Source: Aestuariirhabdus litorea (GTDB lineage Bacteria > Pseudomonadota > Gammaproteobacteria > Pseudomonadales > Aestuariirhabdaceae). Taken from it: DNA of 64,000 nucleotides. Shown one piece after another: positions 54,601-62,095 of the stretch. The stretch covers positions 1,054,001 to 1,118,000 of the forward strand of contig NZ_QWEZ01000002.1 in assembly GCF_003864255.1 (NCBI RefSeq), written 5' to 3'. The notes under the pieces were generated by a model that did no database searches, was not told the DNA's origin, and was given only the letters and a program-made list of their open reading frames with translations. Position 1 is the stretch's first letter, and every line of letters starts with the position of its first letter. Position numbers and translations under genes: made by a program.

Positions 54601-57465
54601 TCACCGGCTGGGTTCGGCGGCAAGGGGGCGGCTGACCCGGTCCAGCAGGTAGACCACCGAGTGGTAAGGAATGCCGCTGTGGTGGGAGAGGCCGATTTCA
54701 CAGGTGCGGCTGGTAGAGACCCCCTCTCGGCAGTCGCCCGGCAGCTGCTGTCTGAGCGATCCCAGTGCGGCCGCGTTCAGCTCCGGCAACGAGAACCCCT
54801 TGTCGCCGGCAAAGCCGCAGCAGGTGATCTCTTCCGGCACAAATACGCGCCTGGCACAGCGTTTTACCAGCCCGGTAAGCAGGGCGCTGTGGCCCAATCG
54901 CTGGGTGCTGCAGGTGATGTGTACGGCAATGGTTTCATCGACCGGGTCGATCTGCAGCCTGGGCAGCAGGTACTGGTCGATGAAAGCCAGTGGTTCGAAC
55001 AGCTGGAGTCGTGGATCGAGGGCTCCATTTTTTGCCCGCAGCACACAGGGGCTGGTATCACAGTAGATGGGGTACGCGCCGTTATCGCTGGCCTTGAGCA
55101 TTGCCTGCTGCCACTCATCCAGCTTCTGGTTGGCCTGCGCGGGCATCCCCTTGCTGGCGAAGGGCTGGCCGCAGCACAGGGATGAGAGTTGCTCGGGTAT
55201 AACGACATAAAATCCCGCCTTGTTGAGCAGGGCGATGGTTTTCTGGGTCAGGGGGGTGCTGTCACTTTCACCCCGAGCCGGCCCCATCACCTGGCTGGCG
55301 CAGCTGGGCAGGTAGACCACCCGGGGGGCATCATTCCCCAGCCCCCGGTTGTACTCGGGCTGCCTGGAGAGAGCGGGGGCAGCGGTGGGCATGCTGGGGG
55401 TCCATTGCTGCACCGCACCGCCACTGAGCTTGCGGGCGGCGCCGGTTATCTTGCCCATCAGCTGACTGCCCAGCAATCCATGGGTGGTGTCGGCCACCTT
55501 AAGGGTGGTGCGTGTCACCCTGCTGGCACCGGCAAAGTGATCGGCCAGCCACTGCGCTTTGCCTTCATGCTTTTGGTTGCGCTGCTGGCGCAGCTGCAGG
55601 GTCAGCTCGCCGGTGTTGATACCGACCGGGCAGCGCAGCGAGCAGAGTCCGTCCACGGCGCAACTGTCGATACCAAAATACTGGTAATCCTTCTGTAATT
55701 GAGCGAGTCGCTGGGGGTCGCTGCCCTCGCGCTGCAAATGCTGGATCTCGCGCCACAGCACGATGCGCTGGCGCGGGGTGATGCTGAGCTGGGCGGAGGG
55801 GCAGACCGCCTCACAGAAACCGCATTCGATACACTTGTCGATCAGCTCGTTAGCGGCGGGCAGCTGTTTCAGGTCTTCAAGGTGGGCGTGGGGATTGTCG
55901 TTGATGATCACCCCGGGGTTGAGCAGTCCGGCGGGGTCCAGCAGCTGCTTGAGGCGCTGCATCAGCCGGTAGGCGTCACTGCCCCACTCCAGCTCGACGT
56001 AGGGCGCCATGTTGCGACCGGTGCCATGCTCCGCCTTGAGGGAACCGCCGTACTCCACGGCCACCAGCTGAGCCACCTCGTCCATAAACCCGCTATAACG
56101 AGAGACTTCCTCGCTTGTCGAAAAGTCCTGGGTAAAGACGAAGTGGAGGTTGCCCTCCAGGGCATGGCCAAAGATGATCGCTTCGTTGTAGTGGTATTTG
56201 ACAAACAGGGCTTCCAGTTTGCGAACCCCCTCGGCCAGGTGCTCCACCGGGAAAGCCACGTCCTCGATGATTACGGTGGTACCGGTTTCGCGTACCGCCC
56301 CCACCGCCGGGAAAAGCCCCTTGCGGATTGCCCACAGCTGGGCGTACTGCTCGGGGTCACTGGTGAAGGCGATCGATGGCAGCTGCTCAAAGGGAGAGAG
56401 CGCCTGGGTAATGGCCTCAATCTGCTCCTGCAGTAGCGCCGCTGTCTCGGCACCGGCCTCGATCAGCAGGGCGGCCGCCTCGGCGCCGAGCTGGGCAATA
56501 AAGGGGGGCATGCCGGGCTTGTCCTCAACGCTGGCCAGGGCACGCCGGTCCATCAGCTCCACCGCCGACACCGGCGTTGCCTTCACCGCCGCTACCGCCT
56601 GGCAGGCGACCTCGACAGTGGGGAAGAGCACCAAAGAGGAGGCCTTATGGGCCGGTTCCGGCACCGTATGGTAGCTGACCTCGGTAATGCAGCCGAGGGT
56701 TCCCTCCGAGCCGATCATCAGGTGCTGCAGGATATCGATCGGGTCGTCGAAATCGAGCAGCGCGTTGAGGCTGTAACCGGTGGTGTTCTTGAGCCGGTAT
56801 TTGTGGCGAATGCGCTCGGCCAGCTCTGGTTGGGCGGCGGTCTCCCGTGCCAGTTGTGCCAGCGCTGCCAGCAGGGGCCCCTGCTGCTGGCGGAAGGCAT
56901 CACGCCCCAGCTCGCTACGGCTATCGAGCAGGGTACCGTCCGCCAGGATCAGGCGCATCCCGGCGAGGGTGTGGTAGCTGTTGTGGGCGGTACCGCAGCA
57001 CATGCCACTGGCGTTGTTGGCGGCGATGCCGCCGATCTTGCAGCTGTTGATGGAGGCCGGGTCGGGGCCGATCTTGCGACCAAAGGGGGCCAGCCAGGCG
57101 TTGGCCTGGGCGCCGATCACCCCGGGTTGCAGGTGGATCAGGTGACCCTCCTGCTCGATGCGGTGGTTCTGCCAGCCGCGGCCGAGACGGATCAGGATCG
57201 AATCGCTGATCGCCTGTCCGGAGAGGCTGGTGCCGGCGGCGCGGAAGGTGACCGGCAGCTGGTAACGGTGGGCCTGCTCCAGTAGCAGCTGGATCTCCGC
57301 CTCGCTCTCGGCCTCCACCACGATGCGGGGAATCAGGCGATAGAAGCTGGCGTCGGTGCCGAAGGCCAGGGTGCGCAACGGATCGGTGATCAGGCGTGCA
57401 GGCTCAATGGTCTGGCTGACGTCGTGATAAAAGCCCTGGTAGGCCGCAGGCAAGGAATCGTGCAT
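54601..57465 (-). CDS. dld: FAD/Fe-S D-lactate dehydrogenase-type oxidoreductase
   Basis: A 954-residue fusion of an FAD-linked oxidase (PCMH domain, TFRAAGTSLSGQA near residue 75, GIAANNASGM) with a ferredoxin-like part. The 4Fe-4S motifs are CIECGFCEAVCP and CAVDGLCSLRCPVG, followed by CCG domains with SLCCGQPFASKG and TCCGFAGDKGF. This architecture is that of the quinone-linked D-lactate dehydrogenase (Dld-II) of Pseudomonas and of E. coli YdiJ, which acts on D-2-hydroxyglutarate. It is last in the lutABC operon, 3 bp after lutC, which favours D-lactate as substrate. Confidence 0.9.
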   Translation of the reverse strand: MHDSLPAAYQGFYHDVSQTIEPARLITDPLRTLAFGTDASFYRLIPRIVVEAESEAEIQLLLEQAHRYQLPVTFRAAGTSLSGQAISDSILIRLGRGWQNHRIEQEGHLIHLQPGVIGAQANAWLAPFGRKIGPDPASINSCKIGGIAANNASGMCCGTAHNSYHTLAGMRLILADGTLLDSRSELGRDAFRQQQGPLLAALAQLARETAAQPELAERIRHKYRLKNTTGYSLNALLDFDDPIDILQHLMIGSEGTLGCITEVSYHTVPEPAHKASSLVLFPTVEVACQAVAAVKATPVSAVELMDRRALASVEDKPGMPPFIAQLGAEAAALLIEAGAETAALLQEQIEAITQALSPFEQLPSIAFTSDPEQYAQLWAIRKGLFPAVGAVRETGTTVIIEDVAFPVEHLAEGVRKLEALFVKYHYNEAIIFGHALEGNLHFVFTQDFSTSEEVSRYSGFMDEVAQLVAVEYGGSLKAEHGTGRNMAPYVELEWGSDAYRLMQRLKQLLDPAGLLNPGVIINDNPHAHLEDLKQLPAANELIDKCIECGFCEAVCPSAQLSITPRQRIVLWREIQHLQREGSDPQRLAQLQKDYQYFGIDSCAVDGLCSLRCPVGINTGELTLQLRQQRNQKHEGKAQWLADHFAGASRVTRTTLKVADTTHGLLGSQLMGKITGAARKLSGGAVQQWTPSMPTAAPALSRQPEYNRGLGNDAPRVVYLPSCASQVMGPARGESDSTPLTQKTIALLNKAGFYVVIPEQLSSLCCGQPFASKGMPAQANQKLDEWQQAMLKASDNGAYPIYCDTSPCVLRAKNGALDPRLQLFEPLAFIDQYLLPRLQIDPVDETIAVHITCSTQRLGHSALLTGLVKRCARRVFVPEEITCCGFAGDKGFSLPELNAAALGSLRQQLPGDCREGVSTSRTCEIGLSHHSGIPYHSVVYLLDRVSRPLAAEPSR

Positions 57466-57468
57466 GGC

Positions 57469-58158
57469 TTATGGGGTATCCAGATCGTTGATCAGCAGCA
57501 CCACCAGCTCCTTGGGTCCGTGGGCTCCATAGGCAAGGGTCTGTTGTATATCGGCGGTCTTGGAGGGACCGGAGATGAGCAGCGCATTGGTGGGCAGTGC
57601 CGTTTTCCACTGCTCCTGCTCCATCACCTCGGCAAAGCTGTTGTGGATGGTGGAGGCGCGCAGCAGCACAAAGTGAACCGGCGGCACCAGCGAGATCAGG
57701 CGCGGCTCCTCGGGGGTGGGCCAGACAATGATCGAGCCGGTGGCGGCGATGCCGCCGCGAGAGCCAGTCAGGGCCGCGTCGGTACGATGGAACAGGGCCT
57801 CCTTGAGCGCCTCGATCGGGCGTTGGGCATCCTCCAGCTGCGGCGTCGAGTCGTTGCCCTGCCAGGCGCTACTGAGCTGCTGGCCGTGGGGCGTCGCCAG
57901 TCCCAGCAGCAGGTTGGTGAGCCCTTTCTCCTGCATCAACTCCAGTAGCCGTTGCGGCCAGCTGTGTTCGTCGGTGGAATGGACCTCGGTGTGCACCGCC
58001 TGCATCATCTCGGTGAGGCGCCTTACCCGCTCCTGGGGGTCGTACTGGTAACGCTGGGTAACCACCCGGCGGTCCTCATGTTCGCGGTGCAGGGGTTCGG
58101 CGCCGCTGGCGGCCAGCTCGGAGCTGAGTCGGTTTAGGATACGGTCACGATGGCTCAT
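57469..58158 (-). CDS. lutC: L-lactate utilisation protein LutC
   Basis: A 229-residue LUD-domain protein (YkgG family), part of the LutABC complex that oxidises L-lactate to pyruvate. The family segments DAALTGSRGGIAATGSIIVW and SLVPPVHFVLL are present. The ATG at 58158 overlaps the lutB stop as ATGA. Confidence 0.93.
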   Translation of the reverse strand: MSHRDRILNRLSSELAASGAEPLHREHEDRRVVTQRYQYDPQERVRRLTEMMQAVHTEVHSTDEHSWPQRLLELMQEKGLTNLLLGLATPHGQQLSSAWQGNDSTPQLEDAQRPIEALKEALFHRTDAALTGSRGGIAATGSIIVWPTPEEPRLISLVPPVHFVLLRASTIHNSFAEVMEQEQWKTALPTNALLISGPSKTADIQQTLAYGAHGPKELVVLLINDLDTP

Positions 58159-59582
58159 GATGCCTGGCGCTCCTTGACGCGCTGGTGGAGGGATTTGGGC
58201 GCCGGTTGCGGCAGGGTGCGGGCCTTGCCCCAGGGGGTAATACGGCGGGGCAGCAGGCGGCCGAAGGTGGTCGCCAGCCGAGAGAAAACACGATAGAGGC
58301 CGGGACGGCTGTAGATCATGGCCCAACCACTCCAGAGGGAACGCTCAAAGCGGCTGAACTTGGCCCCCTGGCCCCGCAGGCCGGGGTGGTCCGCGGTCGG
58401 TGGGTGGACCGATTCCTGGCGCAACCTGAGCAGGATATCGGGGATCGGAATCTTGACCGGGCACACCTCGCCGCAGGCCCCGCACAGCGAGGAGGCGCTG
58501 GGCAGGTCGCGGGTCTCTTCCAGACCCAGCAGGTGAGGGGAGATGATTTTGCCAATCGGGCCGGGGTAAACGGTACCGTAGGCGTGGCCGCCGACACGGG
58601 TGTAGACCGGGCAGTGGTTGATGCAGGCGCCGCAGCGGATGCAGTTGAGGGTATCGCGCAGCGAGCTGTCGGCGTAGGCCTGGGAGCGGCCGTTATCCAG
58701 CAGTACCAGGTGCACCTCGCGGGGGCCATCCATCTCACCGGCCTTGCGGGGCGAGCTGATCATATTGAAGTAGGTGGTGATCGCCTGGCCGGTGGCGGAG
58801 CGGGTCAGCAGGCTCAACAGGGGCGGGACATCCTCCAGCAGTTCGACCACCTTCTCGATGCCGGTGATGGCAATGTGCACATCGGGCACCGTGGTGCTCA
58901 TGCGCCCGTTGCCCTCATTCTCAACCAGGCACAGGGTGCCGGTTTCGGCCACCGCGAAGTTGACCCCGGAGACCCCCACATCGGCCTCGTAAAAGACCTG
59001 GCGCAGCGCCTTACGGCCGGTCTGGATGAGGAAGTCCACATCCTCGTTGTACTCGGTGCCGGGAATGTGCTGCTCGAACAGTTTGGCGACATCCTGCGCG
59101 CTCTTGTGGATGGCGGGCATGATGATGTGTGATGGTTTTTCATTATCGAGCTGGATGATGTACTCGCCCATGTCCGACTCGATGCAGTCGATACCGCGAT
59201 CGGCGAGGTAGTGGTTCATCTCCACCTCTTCGCTCACCATCGACTTGCCCTTCACCACCTTGCGGGCGCTGTGGGCGGCCATCAACTCGTGAATGACGCG
59301 GTTAGCCTCCTCGGCGGTCTCCGCCCAGTGCACCTGAATGCCGTTGGCGGTGAGGTTGGTCTCCAGCTGTGCCAGCAGGCTGGGGAGCTTGGAGAGCGCA
59401 CGAGTGCGGATGCGGTTGCCGAGGCGGCGAAGCTGCTGCAGTTCCTCCTCGTCGTCGAACACGCTTTTGCGCTTGTCGATCAGAAAATCCATGGCGCCGC
59501 GGAAGTTTTTGCGCAGCACAGGGTCATTGACCGCCGCCTCAGTGCGTTCACGGAAACTGCTGGTGGCGATGATCTCGCTCAT
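58155..59582 (-). CDS. lutB: L-lactate utilisation Fe-S protein LutB
   Basis: A 475-residue Fe-S subunit of LutABC. The LUD domain (KGKSMVSEEVEMN, TETGTLCLVENEGN-like region) is followed by two 4Fe-4S motifs, CIRCGACINHCPVY and SLCGACGEVCPVKIP, then a C-terminal extension. I start at the ATG at 59582, which overlaps the lutA stop as ATGA. The longer frame of 549 codons is lutA antiparallel-frame sequence. Confidence 0.94.
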   Translation of the reverse strand: MSEIIATSSFRERTEAAVNDPVLRKNFRGAMDFLIDKRKSVFDDEEELQQLRRLGNRIRTRALSKLPSLLAQLETNLTANGIQVHWAETAEEANRVIHELMAAHSARKVVKGKSMVSEEVEMNHYLADRGIDCIESDMGEYIIQLDNEKPSHIIMPAIHKSAQDVAKLFEQHIPGTEYNEDVDFLIQTGRKALRQVFYEADVGVSGVNFAVAETGTLCLVENEGNGRMSTTVPDVHIAITGIEKVVELLEDVPPLLSLLTRSATGQAITTYFNMISSPRKAGEMDGPREVHLVLLDNGRSQAYADSSLRDTLNCIRCGACINHCPVYTRVGGHAYGTVYPGPIGKIISPHLLGLEETRDLPSASSLCGACGEVCPVKIPIPDILLRLRQESVHPPTADHPGLRGQGAKFSRFERSLWSGWAMIYSRPGLYRVFSRLATTFGRLLPRRITPWGKARTLPQPAPKSLHQRVKERQAS

Positions 59583-60391
59583 GACAGACCTCCACAGCGT
59601 TGCTTCAGGTAGCTGGCCAGGTGGATGCCCCTCAAGGAGCTCTGCTTGGCCTCCAGCTTGCCGTTGATGTTCATCAGGCAACCAAAGTCGGCACTCACCA
59701 GCCGGGTGGCGCCTGTATTTTCGAGGGATTGTGCCTTGTCCTCCACCATGGCACCGGAGATCTGCGGGTGGCGTATGGAAAAGGTACCACCGAAGCCACA
59801 GCACTCGGCTTCGTGATCCTGCTCGGCGATCTCCACCCCGGTCAGCTGCTCCAGCAGCGCACGGCCGCTGAGGTGGGTGTTCATTTCACGCCGGGCCGTG
59901 CAGGAGGTGTGCAGCACCACCCGTTCCGGGGCTCCCTGGTCGTTGAGTTGCAGCTTGAGCACGTGCAGAAGGAACTCACTGAACTCGAAGGTTCGCTCTG
60001 CCAGTGCCAGCGCTTCGGCGGCCTCGGGCTGGTCGGCGAACAGGCTGGGGTAGTGGTGGCGAATCATGCCGCCGCAGGAGCCCGACAGCACCACCAGGGG
60101 CCAGGGTTCGTTGAACAGTTGCAGCTGGCTGCGGGCCACCTCGCGCGCCTGCTCGGTATAACCCGAGGTGTAGGCCGGCTGGCCGCAGCAGCTCTGCTGC
60201 TCGTGAAAGATCACCTCGATACCCTGGGACTCGATCAACTCAATGGCGTCGATCCCCGCCTGGGGAGCCAGCAGGTCCACCAGGCAGGTGCCATAGAGGT
60301 AGATCTTCTCGGGTTTGGCCGGGTAGGTCCGCTCCGGGGGGGTGGCGGGAGAGTTTCCCATGGCGTTATGGAACTGGGGGGCAGGGCTCAT
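59579..60391 (-). CDS. lutA: L-lactate utilisation protein LutA
   Basis: A 270-residue protein with two CCG domains that bind a cofactor cluster: YLYGTCLVDLL with SCCGQPAYTSGY, then HTSCTARRE with ECCGFGGTFSIRHP. It is first gene of lutA-lutB-lutC-dld. The initial about 28 residues are family-unlike, so the start might instead be the ATG at 60361. LldR-type operators lie upstream. Confidence 0.93.
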   Translation of the reverse strand: MSPAPQFHNAMGNSPATPPERTYPAKPEKIYLYGTCLVDLLAPQAGIDAIELIESQGIEVIFHEQQSCCGQPAYTSGYTEQAREVARSQLQLFNEPWPLVVLSGSCGGMIRHHYPSLFADQPEAAEALALAERTFEFSEFLLHVLKLQLNDQGAPERVVLHTSCTARREMNTHLSGRALLEQLTGVEIAEQDHEAECCGFGGTFSIRHPQISGAMVEDKAQSLENTGATRLVSADFGCLMNINGKLEAKQSSLRGIHLASYLKQRCGGLS

Positions 60392-60450
60392 GGTGTAACG
60401 GCCTCAAATTATTGTGATCGGGGCAGGGTGCCTGTGTTGCCAAAGGCTAA

Positions 60451-60461
60451 TGGTAATACCA
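60451..60461. promoter_or_regulatory. LldR/PdhR-like operator near lutA
   Basis: TGGT-AAT-ACCA is a perfect palindrome within AATGGTAATACCAGTT, close to the PdhR/LldR consensus AATTGGT-N3-ACCAATT. It lies about 60 bp upstream of the lutA start. Confidence 0.7.
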
Positions 60462-60808
60462 GTTGACCCTGCTTGTTGGTCCACTCTACGCCTGAGTCCA
60501 AAAAACTGTCAATAAGACCTCGGTCTTCTGCCGCATCGGAGATGCCGCCCCGACATGGCTCGCAACTGGCGCGTGCGGGTGAAACTCAGACTATCGTTGC
60601 GCTGCAGCAGGGGGCGGCGGGGGGGAGGTCTGTGAGTGGAGGGACCCTAACCGCCCCCGGATGCCGGTCCTGTGGGCGAGGCGGGTGGTTTTGGTCAGAC
60701 CAGACCCGCCGGGGATGGGGCAGCGATGACGCAGTAATCCATGATCAGGGGGTATGGCGCACTGCGGCAGGGAGGCGTTGCGGTGCCCTTTTCGCCTTTA
60801 GGGGAGGG
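60462..60808. other. Long spacer between lutA and lldR
   Basis: The lutA-lldR gap is 566 bp. Apart from three operator-like sites near its edges I see nothing assignable in the middle. The only ORF (123 codons from 60473, plus strand) has no family-like features and a skewed composition. It may simply be spacing for operator looping. Confidence 0.4.
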
Positions 60809-60819
60809 TGGTATTACCA
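60809..60819. promoter_or_regulatory. LldR/PdhR-like operator, middle site
   Basis: TGGT-ATT-ACCA, exactly the reverse complement of the 60451 site, in GGGTGGTATTACCAATGG. It lies 358 bp from that site and about 140 bp upstream of lldR. Confidence 0.65.
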
Positions 60820-60917
60820 ATGGAGTGGGGCACTTTGTCGGTAAATTGCTATAACTGATTCTATTTTAAAAGATAAATTAGATTTTGCGGTATATTGATC
60901 TGAAGGGATACTCTGCT

Positions 60918-60934
60918 TTAAGGTATGACCAATT
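60918..60934. promoter_or_regulatory. LldR/PdhR-like operator next to lldR
   Basis: TTAAGGT-ATG-ACCAATT. The right half is perfect to consensus, and the left half differs at two to three bases. It lies 24 bp upstream of the lldR start codon, where a bound protein could block its own gene. Confidence 0.5.
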
Positions 60935-60957
60935 GTACCCCTGTTCCGGAGTCCCCC

Positions 60958-61710
60958 ATGGAATCGTCCATCAAACGCCCCAAACTGTCCGACAAGATCG
61001 TCGAGAAGCTGGAAACCCTGATCCTGCAGGGCTCGATCAAGGCGGGGGAGCGCCTGCCGCCGGAGCGGGAGCTGGCCAGGGAGTTCGGTGTGTCGCGCCC
61101 CTCCCTGCGTGAGGCGATCCAGAAGCTGGGCGCGCGGGGCCTGGTGCGCAGTCGCCAGGGGGGAGGCACCTACGTGGTGGACAACATCGGTACCTCCTTC
61201 AGTGACCCGCTGCTGGCGCTGCTCGACTCTCACCCCGAGGTGCACTTCGATCTGGTGGAGTACCGCCACACCATCGAGGGGGACTGCGCCTACTACGCCG
61301 CCATGCGCGCCACCGATGAGGACAAGGCGCGTATCCGCGAAGCCTACGAGGAGCTGCAACGCTCCTACGAGGAGCAGGCGCTGGAGCGGGAGGCCGCCGC
61401 CGATGCCCGTTTCCACCTCAGCATCGCTGAGGCCAGTCACAACATGGTGCTGTTCCACACCGTCAAGGGGTTGTTCGACCTGCTCAAACACAATGTGATC
61501 ACCAACATCGGCGGCATGTACGGGCGGCGCGAGACCCGCTACAACCTCAAGAAGCAACACGATGCGATCTTTGAGGCGGTGATGGCCAGTGACCCGGACC
61601 GCGCGCGGGAGGCGATCCAGATCCACCTCAGTTACGTCGAGCGCACCCTCGCTGACCTCAAACGGGAGGAGGCGCGTCTTAATCGGGGCGGGGCGGCGCT
61701 GGCGCTCTAG
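60958..61710 (+). CDS. lldR: GntR/FadR-subfamily lactate regulator (LldR/PdhR-like)
   Basis: A 250-residue GntR-family regulator. The winged helix is at about residues 8-75 (PPERELAREFGVSRPSLREAIQKLGARGLV), followed by an all-helical FCD effector domain. Metal-site histidines are suggested by RFHLSIAEASHN and QIHLSYVE. It is closest to LldR/PdhR. Divergence from lutABC-dld and the flanking operators support lactate control. I start at the ATG at 60958, with GGAG 7 bases upstream; ATG at 60925 has poor spacing. Confidence 0.88.
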   Translation: MESSIKRPKLSDKIVEKLETLILQGSIKAGERLPPERELAREFGVSRPSLREAIQKLGARGLVRSRQGGGTYVVDNIGTSFSDPLLALLDSHPEVHFDLVEYRHTIEGDCAYYAAMRATDEDKARIREAYEELQRSYEEQALEREAAADARFHLSIAEASHNMVLFHTVKGLFDLLKHNVITNIGGMYGRRETRYNLKKQHDAIFEAVMASDPDRAREAIQIHLSYVERTLADLKREEARLNRGGAALAL

Positions 61711-62095
61711 GGAGCCAGCGAACAAGTCTCTGCGGCTTCTGCAAACGCCTGAAAAGGCCAGATACCAGGCGCAGACGGCAGCTAATGGCCGTAGCCCTTA
61801 GCAAAGGATGCAACCACGAAACTGGCCTTTCCAGGCTTTGCCCTACAGGGCTTTCAGCTTGATCCGCACTCTTCGCTGTGACTTTTTGCAAGGACCGGAC
61901 ATTGCTGTGACCACCATGGAGGGTGGGAATGCCGTTTTTGCAGGAGCAAAAAACGGCCAAATAACGCCTTGATTGCGAACCAAGCGGAAAGCCAAAAGTT
62001 CGCAAGGACTTATGCGTAGGCTTCTTAATCCGGCTGGCTCTGGGGGCGGCGATTGATTAGAATTTGCAGCCCTCCCACTTCCCTATGATCCCGCC
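61711..62095. repeat. Structured 385-bp spacer before the exoribonuclease gene
   Basis: No gene fits here. There are several inverted repeats: GCTAA...TTAGC (about 61780-61802), GCCGTTTTT (61931-61939) with AAAAACGGC (61949-61957), and CCCTACAGGG near 61841. A 108-codon minus-strand ORF across it has no recognisable domain. The look is of a dispersed intergenic repeat, but no second copy is in the window. Confidence 0.4.

Noticed and set aside
60473-60844. A 123-codon frame between lutA and lldR
   Set aside because: It overlaps an LldR-like operator, has no ribosome site, and shows Trp/Gly/Arg-rich non-protein-like composition.
61679-62005. A 108-codon minus-strand frame before the exoribonuclease gene
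   Set aside because: It overlaps the lldR 3' end and the inverted repeats of the spacer, with no domain or ribosome site. A repeat explains it better.
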